The notes under the pieces: generated by a model | What the model saw: only the letters and a program-made list of their open reading frames with translations | What the model was told of the DNA's origin: nothing | The model's database searches: none | NCBI GenBank assembly: GCA_003439945.1 | Contig: QVRM01006585.1 | Span: 1-64,000, forward strand | Direction of reading: 5' to 3' | Source of the DNA: Dermanyssus gallinae | Taxonomy: Eukaryota > Arthropoda > Arachnida > Mesostigmata > Dermanyssidae | Length of the DNA stretch: 64,000 bases | Shown here: positions 55,633 to 64,000 of the stretch, in pieces | Layout of the letters: every line of letters starts with the position of its first letter | Numbering within the stretch: position 1 is the stretch's first letter | Position numbers and translations under genes: made by a program

Positions 55633-56473
55633 CTCAATCAACTTTCGTTATACTTTGTCCGTGATGGTTCTCGGTTTTAGTAGGTGACTTGCCACGGGCG
55701 AATCCAAGAGCAACAGTCGACAGTTGATGAATTAATGTAAGCAGATGGTTTAGTTCTGTTTAGTCGCAGCCGTTTTCATCTTTAGCATGCATTAGCTGCA
55801 TGCAATTAATATGTTCACAATGTGGGACTTGGTATTAATACGCCGAACACAAAAGCAATAAAAGCTCGAAGGGATGATCGTTTAGAGGTTAAAGATGAGC
55901 TGCATCGACCAACTTTGTAAACAAGATCACAGCTATGGTTTCAATGAGTACCACAAAGAAATCGCATTTTCGTTCGTCGGGTACTGCTCTACCTGCCTCA
56001 GTACTGTCTTGCTTAATATAATGCCAAATAAAAAAAGCTAAATACATCACCAATTAACGGTATCGTATATCATCGAACTGATTTGGCAAACACTTACGGT
56101 GGTAAACATGCAGATATTCAATTGTGTTTCGGCAGCATTTCTAAATGCAGAAGTGGGCCTACATTTCTCCAAAAAAAGGCTCTTTGAGCAAGTGCTTGCC
56201 GATACACCACTGTCTATGGAAAACTTTCAAAACAGTACTCGCTTACCCAAAGCGTTCCTATGGACGGGGCCATGACCTCAAACGAATGAACAGGTGTTTC
56301 CAGAACAAATCGATATATCGATTTGCCTAGCACAGACTGCACCACGTGCTGTGTTAAACCAATGGCTTTTACACGCCAAATGAAACATGTGTTTGCGGAA
56401 ATCGCGATGAGAAATACAATGGATTTTGAGCTCAACAATGCTTAAATGTTACGTAATTGGTTTTACTAGTCGG

Positions 56474-56506
<33 letters not shown>

Positions 56507-58034
56507 CTATCGCTACCCGATTATATACGAGAGATGCACATACATGCGACTTCTTTGCTGCCACTTTTAATGCGGGCGGCAATACCTGCTGGGCTTAGTA
56601 AGGATCAGAACTGAAGTCAACGACGACCCCGACGCATAGCACCTGCCTCGATTAGCTTTGAACTCTGCTCGGGCAGAATCGCGTGGGGACGTTGGCCGCG
56701 TCATCAACTTGCGTTCGGCCAATTTGTCGATGAGACGTAATAGAAAAATGCTTGTTGCCGGCCCTAACGTCAGAGCAAGTCGCAAGCAAGTTCGATCCCG
56801 GCGCAACAGATAGAATACTTTCTAAGGCGATTTTTTCTAAGATGGGCAGATTTTGTAAGTTAGGATTTCTTTAATCAGGTGTTGAAACAGTTTAAATAAA
56901 ATTCACATAAACACACACACAGGGGCGTGCGTTTTTAGGAAGATGTTCGTGGGTCAATTGACAAAATTTGACTAATCCATACAGTCATCAGCCAGTTTTT
57001 GTTTTGCCTGCCCTAATTTAATTCATTTCAGAATCGATTTGCGGTCGGGGACTCGATTTGGACCAACTTATAAACTGATCAGTGTAGATCTCACGTACCG
57101 TATCGGATCATCGACGTTTATGGCTCTGCTAGTCCGCCGGTCGCTATTTTCCGTGTACCGCTATACTATTATGTATAACTTGTAACTTGACTTGACAACC
57201 TTTCTACGTCTAGCCCACATATACACACACCACTGGTTAATATATAAATATATATATGCTAATGGCTGTGAATGTTGATAAGATATTGTTTTACAGTTGG
57301 CATATTTTATGCAATTCCACATCGAATGTTGGCCGCGCTGCAACGGGTTCACGTTTCGTACCTGTCCAAGCTTATCATCAAGTGATCCCCTGAGGATCAC
57401 TCCCCCCTGCCTTGCACAGGTATCCGCTTGCTTCCGGATGATGTGGCATGCTGGCCCAATGATTTTTTCGTATTCTTCCTTTGGTTACTCATTGTTTTTC
57501 AACGAGATGAACCACCTAGCTTGCTGACAATGTCGCACGCATGGAACAAATTACAAATGCATTTGCGCATGGTGCAAGGCGAAGAGCACAAATCAAACCA
57601 CTGAAATCCCCCTCCTCTTGCAATGTTTTGCATCTGCTCTAAGAAAGTGAACGTCTTAGCCCGGCATACACATATACGTATTTGGTCGCCTGTGTCATGT
57701 TGCAACGGCCAATCGTCCTTCTTTTCTATGATGGGAAACAACGGTGATTTATATTCCGTTAACGATGAAACACGCAGTGGAAGGCAAACTAAATTTATCA
57801 ACAATGTATATTTTCCATACGCCTATTCTTCCTAGTCATTTATCTCTGTGATCACTGGCGTATCCGTTCGTATATCCATATGTCAATCAACGCCTATAGA
57901 TGGACTGCTCATCAATAGATAGTGTCATGCATTGAAAACCATACATTGTCACCATCAATTCGTGGGGTAATGGGACCGGCGACTCTGACATAAGAAAGAA
58001 GAGAGACGTCCGTACTGTTATATTTATATGCGCG
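55633..58034. other. Mostly unassigned DNA
   Basis: It holds (TA)n at 56477-56505, (AC)n near 56911, and the palindrome AAATCGATATATCGATTT at 56309-56326. Frames of 60-101 codons lack known motifs. Confidence 0.4.
57736..57795 (+). pseudogene. Possible mariner N-terminal scrap
   Basis: The frame NNGDLYSVNDETRSGRQTKF resembles the mariner phrase 'SGNFDVKDEPRSGRPT' between the two N-terminal DNA-binding helices. It is only 20 residues, so this is a hint. Confidence 0.25.
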
Positions 58035-58114
58035 CCGCCATATAAATACTAAGTCTGAGTAGTATTTATATGGCGGAGTCTGTATAAATACTACTGCCAG
58101 TAGTATTTATACAG
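58035..58114. repeat. Two adjacent hairpins sharing a TATAAATACT stem
   Basis: CCGCCATATAAATACT (58035-58050) pairs with AGTATTTATATGGCGG (58061-58076). CTGTATAAATACTACT (58080-58095) pairs with AGTAGTATTTATACAG (58099-58114). Both stems are perfect over 16 bp and share the core TATAAATACT. They sit 24 bp before a SINE head. Confidence 0.9.
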
Positions 58115-58137
58115 TTTGACCTTACGCCAGCCGTTTA

Positions 58138-58320
58138 GGTCGAGCCCGTTGGCATGGTGGGTTTATTCGCTTGCGCCTGGCGACCGGAGGAGACACATAG
58201 GTGCACGGGTTCGGTCCCTACCGTTGCTCATTTGTATTTCTGGGGTCCGTTTTTCGAAGTAATCCTAAAGCCAATCCGTGGACGCGTTATGCTGGCTAAG
58301 AGTCAGCCTGAACGAGTTTA
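58138..58320 (+). repeat. tRNA-derived SINE, family 1, copy D
   Basis: The head is CGAGCCCGTTGGCATGGTGG, the B box is GGGTTCGGTCCC near 58207, and the body ends with GGCTAAGAGTCAGCC. It is slightly more diverged than copy C. Confidence 0.83.
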
Positions 58321-58638
58321 GGTCAGCCATTCAGAGCGGTTGAGAGAAAATTGCGAAAGTGTCGTTTTAGCGCCACAAGCGAATAGTTCGTTTTTGCGGC
58401 ATGCTGCGTAACATTATAGAATGCCATATTTCAAGAATTGATTAGTTGTTGGGAACAAATCCTGGTGATGCCCTGTAAGTTTCAATTAGATCCGTTTTAA
58501 ATTAATAGATTAATTAGACGTTTTAGAAGTTATCACGTTGGCTACCGCAATCTGTTGTGTTTGCACAAGTTGTTGTTTCTCTTACTGTAGCTATTGTTTA
58601 GGGTGATGATGATAAACATACAATAAATATAAAATTAC
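58321..58638. other. Unassigned spacer
   Basis: AT-rich DNA between a SINE and the second triplet cluster. No feature seen. Confidence 0.4.
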
Positions 58639-58640
58639 AT

Positions 58641-58800
58641 ATGTCGTCGTTGTTGTTATTGTTGTTGTTGTTGCTGCTGCTGTTGCTGTTGTTGTTGTTA
58701 TTGTTGCGGGTGTTGTTGTTGCTGCTGATGCTATTGCTGCTGTCATTGTCATTTTTGCTGTGTTGTTGTTGTTGTCGTCGTCGTCGTCGTCGTCGTCGCA
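58641..58800. repeat. (TTG)n/(CTG) and (GTC)n array
   Basis: TTG/CTG triplets end in a pure (CGT)n block at 58773-58799, the only CpG-containing triplet array in the window. Confidence 0.92.
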
Positions 58801-59029
58801 GTCACTGTTTGCCTATACCTATATGCTTTGCTGCCCCTGTTGTTTCAAGGGTCGCCGTAACCAGGGAGCAGGAAAAAGAAAGCAGCAGGAACTGAAGTGG
58901 AAAAGCGAATAGCGCCACTACTGGCCGCTGTACTGACAGTAACTGTGCAGTCGTCTACCAGTCAACCAGCCAACCAACCTGGCAGCTAGACGAACGCTAG
59001 GGTAAACGCGCAGGCGAGCCGGCAGCCGG

Positions 59030-59300
59030 TGGCCGACAGTGGCCTATCTGCTGATTTGTTCGCCGATTTTGGATGCGAGCAGCGAACCGAGCCACTTCTT
59101 CGGGGGCCCTGGCCTATCTCGCCAGCTCAGCTCAGCGAGGCAGGCAGGGAGGCACGCTGAGCCAAAGCCGCCTAGGATCCGACGCGATCATATCAGGGAA
59201 TCATTCGTAGGCGTGAGCACGTGCGGCACTGCGACGTCCGGCCCTGCTACGACGACGGATCACGCTACGGCAGATCTGATACGATTTCCCACTTGCTTCT
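59030..59300 (+). other. GC-rich island, candidate exon
   Basis: This GC-rich stretch interrupts the second triplet cluster. One plus frame is open for 87 codons (59039-59302) and reads ILDASSEPSHFFGGPGLSRQ, then PKPPRIRRDHIRESFVGVST. No domain is recognised. It might be an exon or a CpG island, as with the islands inside the first cluster. Confidence 0.25.
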
Positions 59301-59304
59301 GATA

Positions 59305-59430
59305 GTGCTGTTCTTGCTGCTGCTGTTGTTGATGATGCCGTTGTGTTGCTGCTGATGTTGTTGTGGGTGTTGTTATGGATGTTGTTGTTGTTGCTGTTGT
59401 TGTTGTCGTTGTTGTTGTTGTTGCTGCAGT
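59305..59430. repeat. (TTG)n array
   Basis: TTG/CTG triplets on the plus strand with ATG and GTG interruptions. Confidence 0.88.
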
Positions 59431-59477
59431 GCTAATCTCCAACTACAACAATCGTAACAACCATGCCTACAACAGAT

Positions 59478-59650
59478 GGCAGCTGCTGCTGCTGCTGCAG
59501 CAGCAGCAACCGCCACCGCAACAGTAAAAACAGGTCATAGCTAATCATAATTACAACAACTACAACAACAGCAAAAACGACAACAACAACAGCAACAACG
59601 ACAACAACAACAGCAACAACAACAATAACAACAAGGACAATAACCGCACC
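59478..59650. repeat. CTG/CAG palindrome and (CAA)n array
   Basis: CAGCTGCTGCTGCTGCTGCAGCAGCAGCA near 59479-59509 is a self-complementary triplet hairpin. It is followed by (CAA)n from 59551. The triplet orientation flips at this hairpin: TTG to the left, CAA to the right. Confidence 0.9.
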
Positions 59651-60059
59651 AGCAGCATTAGCCGACAATAAGCCTCGACAGACAATGGTTTCTTGGCTGG
59701 CTCATCGATTTGTTCGCAAAGTGAGTGGCACGATCGACCGGCCATTGCTTGTGCCAGGCCAGACGGACCGGAGTAGAATCTGCGCCAAAAACACAAAGCA
59801 CAGGTTCGATGAAACAATAGCCCATCGCCACCGCTTCTAGACTGCTACTTGAAGTCTTGGACAGCAGCATATGAGTGCTTTGGCTGCCTATACAGATTGA
59901 CTGATCTGTGAGCGCGCCCTGTTCGCTGGATTGGCTCTGCAGTGCTAAATTGAATAGAACCTTCGTCTAGTAGAATGCATCGACGACTACTTCTCCTCCT
60001 TCTGGCATCACATGGTGCGGATTTTGCCTCGTTCGTTGTTACCACAATATTACCACCCA

Positions 60060-60290
60060 CCACTACCACCACCACCAAAACAACAACGACAACAACAACA
60101 GCAACAACAGCAACAACCGCAACAACAGCAACGACAACAATAACAACAACAAACAACAATGACAACAACAAAGGCAAAACCCATCTGGATAACTAATAAA
60201 ATCAACTACAAACGATACGCGTCTCAATTGTAGCAACAACAAGTATCGACAACAATAATAATCACAAGAACAACAACAACAACAGTTGCT
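60060..60290. repeat. (CAA)n/(ACC)n array
   Basis: CAA triplets with an initial ACC block at 60057-60078. Confidence 0.9.
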
Positions 60291-60397
60291 AAATATGAGA
60301 GTAGTTGGACAATCTAAAAGAGGCGGACAATCACTGCAAACAGACGCTGATCGACACATGAATGGAACGAACATAAATGAATTGAGGGGCTGGCTTC

Positions 60398-60480
60398 ACT
60401 GCAGCAGCAGCAGCAGCAGCAATACTAACAGTACTGGAACAAAAACAAAACAACAACAATATTAAAAGCAAAACAGCAAT
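60398..60480. repeat. (CAG)n block and A-rich triplets
   Basis: Perfect CAG units at 60401-60422 followed by AAC/AAA-rich DNA to 60480. Confidence 0.85.
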
Positions 60481-60673
60481 GACAATAGTAATAATAAAAA
60501 TAGCAATCCCGCTGAATGCTGGTTTTACAACAACGTGTCGAGTGTGCCGTGTGCCTACGGCTTATTGATAATCAGCTAATCGGCTTATGAAGTGCATCGA
60601 CTAAAGCCCATTGGATAATAACCTAATGGCAAACGTAACGTTCCTCTTCCGTGTGATAGCGACGACGGGATAG

Positions 60674-60903
60674 TGGCGAATCTCAAAGCCACTTTGCGGC
60701 AGCCTCGACGAATATGGGCCCGAAAAGACTGTGCTTAGAATCTGTGACCGCGTCACCGGCCCCTCGAAAAGTCAGCAGATCAAGAACTTCTGCATAAAGA
60801 AAGCTCCTGTTGCTCTTCGGGCAACGTCGGCTATGGTTATCGACAGTGTTGTGACAAAAGCAGAAAAATGTATCAATGGTGGCTTGGACGGCTTTTGCTT
60901 GGC
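60674..60903 (+). other. Candidate exon, unidentified
   Basis: A plus frame open from a TAG at 60671 to a stop at 60904 reads PLCGSLDEYGPEKTVLRICD, then RVTGPSKSQQIKNFCIKKAP, then VVTKAEKCINGGLDGFCLAL. A donor-like CTGGTAGGC lies at the end and an AG precedes the start. The composition is protein-like and outside simple repeats. A very faint likeness to lipid-droplet perilipin repeats (C..GLD....K.P) occurred to me, but I would not name it. It could also be a decayed gene. Confidence 0.25.
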
Positions 60904-61279
60904 TCTAAAAATACCCTGGTAGGCATGAAATCGATTTCTTCAGGTAGAATGTTTTTATTCCTCTTAGATTATAAGGTTTGGTTAGGCATTGCCTTATTGC
61001 TAAATTTATCTACGGGCAGAAAGCCCAAACAAGTCCAGTATGAACACAGAATGGCCCGGCTAATTGTAGACGACGAAGCATATAGTAGACTTCTACTACT
61101 AATTGCTGCTACTTCTTCAATATTAGGGCGAAGTGGGTTTGAGCAAGCTTGATGGGATCATCATTGCCGTACCAAGCATAGCCAATCAGGGAGTGACAAA
61201 CAAATGCAGAGAAGTACCTCAGCAACGCCAATGACCGGCACCAACCTGCTTGCAGCCAGTGTAATACTCGTATAGTATG

Positions 61280-61575
61280 GCTACGTGTTCTAGGGAACAA
61301 GTGCGCTAGTCATAGTTGTCATCTACCGAGGCGTCGTCGGTTCGATCCCTGTTGTTCAATTTTCTTTGAGCGATGTTTATCGAGAATAAATGATAAAACC
61401 ATCTACCGCTGAGAGTCAGCGGCCGTACTGCCACTAAGACTGTTGGGGAAACCCTAGATATATCAACATGTCCGGCTCTCGGTGTATTGAAGATATGCCT
61501 CACGGTGAGTTCTAAGCGCGTAGGGGACGGATGATAGATCAAAATTAAAAACAACCTCATTAAAAAAAAATCATT
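61280..61575 (+). repeat. tRNA-derived SINE, family 2, full-length-like
   Basis: The tRNA-like head has an exact B box GGTTCGATCCC at 61339-61349. The middle has CGCTGAGAGTCAGCG, the same hairpin phrase that ends family 1. The 3' body has ATATCAACATGTCCGGCTCT, GCCTCACGGTGAGTTC, GCGCGTAGGGGAC, AATTAAAAACAACCT, then an A-rich tail. 3'-body fragments of it lie at 21055 and 37305. Confidence 0.72.
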
Positions 61576-62820
61576 TAAACCAGGGTACTATGAATGCATA
61601 GAATTTGGGTAGGATAGTTATCTACACGGTAGGCACTTTCGACTCGAAACTAAAAATGATGATTCATGTCTTATCTGTCTCGTTGTTCAACACAAAGCAG
61701 CAACACTAGGCTCTGACTATTATACAACGGCAAGTTGTCAAGAGACACTATTATAGCCATAAAGGTGATGTGGCTGAGCGATCCGCCTATAACATCGTAG
61801 GGAGGGTCAAATGTTTTCTTAAGGGTAAACATCTTTTGAAGGACAGGTCAGTTTCGAGGACAATTCAGCCCCCAAACGCCCCGCCGGCCAGCAGAGAGGT
61901 ATTGCGAGGTATTTTTAATGCCCTCATGAGCGCTGCCTTCTATTCTACCGGACCCAACAATCGAAAAGTTCCTTATAAAGGCTCTAATCGCTGTGAATGC
62001 GCTGGCTAACCGCATACCGAACAGATATCAAAATAGTTCTCGCTCACACAGAAGAGGCCGGCCGCGGAGCCATCGAAGACGCAAAGGATCAACCAGTAGA
62101 ATAGCGAAGGTGTTGGTACGTTTGCTCGCGCCGGTGACCTGGGGTGTCGTGAACATTTAATCAAGGTTTAGGCTTTTCTACATCATCCACTGCCCTGCCA
62201 ACAGTGAGTCCAGCCCCGAACGTCCAAGTTGAGTACTGTTGTTTTTCTGTAGTCATAGGGTTGGATAATTAAGCACGCACGTTGCCGAGGACGACATAAT
62301 CGCCCTAGAAGGGCCGCGTATAAACCTGGCAGGAGTCTGCGTGCGACCCCCCCCCCCCACGGAAAAGGATTCAACATCTACCCTTTTACCTTAGGCAAAC
62401 TTAAGATTAAGAGACTTAAGGCATTCCCCCAACATGCATCAACAACTTTTCGTAGTTGGAGGCTTCAACACTCGGCTTGAGAGGCCCAGCTCTCCGTGCT
62501 CAGACGCGTACGAACCTTTGTGGTGCATGCAGACAGCTTAAGCCGCGATTTGCTTGCCATAATCGTAACCAAAATTAGAGTCGGGGGTAACTTTGTTGAT
62601 ATTGATAACTACACAAAGGCAACCCGATGGAACCCATGGTATGGCAAAGTATTGCGAAAAAAAAGTGTCGCCTATTAGTTGTGTGTCTCCATTTATCAGT
62701 TTTTTTTTCTAGAGAGCAAGGATGAAATTTCCGAGGAACAACACAATTTCCTAATTAAAAAAATATACGTATTCAATTTAGTTTTTCGTTTTGATTAATA
62801 TGTATCACAACTTGTTGACC
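61576..62820. other. Unassigned DNA
   Basis: A plus frame of 79 codons (61770-62009) and other short frames show no motif. A C12 run is at 62347-62358. Confidence 0.35.
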
Positions 62821-62828
62821 AGCGCTCG

Positions 62829-62829
<1 letters not shown>

Positions 62830-62856
<27 letters not shown>
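62830..62856. repeat. (TA)n microsatellite
   Basis: Short array 45 bp left of fold-back element 2. Confidence 0.9.
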
Positions 62857-62859
<3 letters not shown>

Positions 62860-62900
62860 GTGTGTTTCTAAAAATTCGAATACGAATAAAAATATATATA

Positions 62901-63551
62901 CAGGGTATTACAGGAATATTTGATCAACGATATATGGAATTGTAGAGCTCGTTAAGGCAAATATTTTTGCCAATGGAACATGGTCTCTAAGAAACCAAAC
63001 TTATGGCAATGCGAGCTGTGGTTGCGGAGTAATTACGATTTTTTGGTGGGATGTCCAGATTACATACACTTAATCTGGACATCCCACCAAAAAATCGTAA
63101 TTACTCCGCAATCACAGCTCGTATTGCCATAAGTTTGGTACCAAGATGATCGTCATGAAATGCGCATTTGTATGAATATGTTAGTTTAGAGCGCTGTAAG
63201 TTGTCGTAAGGTAATGATTTTGAGGTATTGGGCGTGAAGGTTAATAAAATAACTTCATTTTGGCGAATTCTCTTCTAAGCGACCATGTAGCATCTTCTGA
63301 CCGGCCTTATGAGCTCTTCTTCTCTCACGAACACGGCGGTGTGTTTAGCTTCTGTCAAGGAAACCTGGTTGTCTCGCAACAGCACATTCTATGCTCCTAT
63401 GTCGGGCAAAAACACCAATGTCACAAATTGTAGTAATTGAACTCTCATTCCGAAACAGGGCCTCTTAGAGACCATGTTCCATTGGAAAAAATATTTGCCT
63501 TAACCAGCTCTACAATTCCATATATCGTTGATCAAATATTCCTGTAATACC

Positions 63552-63554
<3 letters not shown>
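62901..63554. mobile_element. Fold-back/MITE-like element 2 with nested palindrome
   Basis: The ends are CAGGGTATTACAGGAATATT at 62901 and its inverse ending CCTGTAATACCCTG at 63554, each flanked by TA. The terminal inverted repeats are about 95 bp (62901-62995 and 63462-63554) with few mismatches. Immediately inside the left repeat is a second, nearly perfect palindrome (62993-63139) folding at TTACATACACTTAA. The remaining 320 bp are single-copy here. No transposase is encoded. The CAGGGT start is shared with element 1 at 45914. Confidence 0.88.

Positions 63555-63606
<52 letters not shown>
63555..63606. repeat. (TA)n array, right flank of element 2
   Basis: About 26 TA units starting at the last base of the element. 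Confidence 0.95.
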
Positions 63607-63609
<3 letters not shown>

Positions 63610-64000
63610 TTTTGCATGGTACGAAGCTTATGAAAACGACTCACTGAACACCGGCGTGATGGTGAACAATTTTGCCAGTCAGTGGCAGGTGCAATACGAA
63701 TCACGAGACCGAGCAACGCATTCGGCGCTGTATTATTAATATAATCTTTTTTGCAGGCACCTGCTCCTCTGTCCAGATACATCACAGCGCAGCCGTCGTT
63801 ATCATCATCATTGCTTTTATTGGCTTGTTCTGTCCGCAGCGAAGAATAACAGCTCCTAGACGTGCAGCCCCAGCCTCGCCATAATATCGTGGCTATCTGC
63901 GTATCTTTTCAAAAACGGTTCTGCCCCCGACATATGTATATATATATATATATATATGCCTGTGTCGCAGAGTGAATAACACTAGTAATAACACTAGCAA
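63607..64000. other. Unassigned DNA at the right edge
   Basis: It holds a (TA)n array at 63936-63958. No gene recognised. Confidence 0.4.

Overview
This is a window of eukaryotic, non-coding-dominated DNA, most likely from an arthropod. I lean towards a parasitiform chelicerate (mite or tick). The evidence is spliceosomal exons with consensus GT/AG borders, mariner/Tc1 elements, tRNA-derived SINEs and several LINE lineages whose protein fragments resemble, from memory, elements common in tick and mite genomes. The organism call is an inference. I see no bacterial-type gene arrangement, no CRISPR and no rRNA.

Layout. From about 898 to 12252 lie two head-to-tail, almost identical copies of a 5.7-kb block. 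Each copy holds the same patchwork: a minus-strand LINE C-terminal fragment, a (TAA)n array, plus-strand fragments of the same LINE family, a minus-strand fragment of another LINE, a large fold-back palindrome, and a 3' LINE fragment encoding a reverse transcriptase with a FADD motif. The reverse transcriptase frame is open in copy 2 and broken by one base in copy 1. From 12.25 to 15.9 kb is AT-rich DNA with (TA)n arrays and one SINE. From 15.9 to 26.3 kb is a dense cluster of (CAA)n/(TTG)n, (CAT)n and (TA)n simple repeats with short GC-rich islands, some of which may hold exons. From 26.3 to 35 kb come (TA)n arrays and decayed transposon pieces.

The clearest host gene runs on the minus strand. 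Four exons (45496-45779, 44559-44726, 41398-41658, 35101-35454) join in frame at three phase-0 borders and give about 355 residues. They encode a CAP-Gly microtubule-binding domain split over the first two exons, then a Ser/Ala/Gln-rich region with a glutamine run, then a proline-, alanine- and asparagine-rich region. More exons must exist on both sides. Its long introns contain most of the transposon fossils.

From 46 to 64 kb there are few convincing host exons. A near-complete mariner with an open 343-codon transposase lies at 54346-55632. Two fold-back elements starting CAGGGT sit in (TA)n arrays (45914-46984 and 62901-63554). Two further tRNA-type SINEs of one family, one of a related family, a decayed reverse transcriptase (48.7-49.26 kb) and a second (CAA)n cluster (58.6-60.5 kb) complete the picture. 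Nothing here forms an operon-like or novel defence system; the interest lies in the recent tandem duplication, the nested fold-back elements and the repeat-encoded exons.
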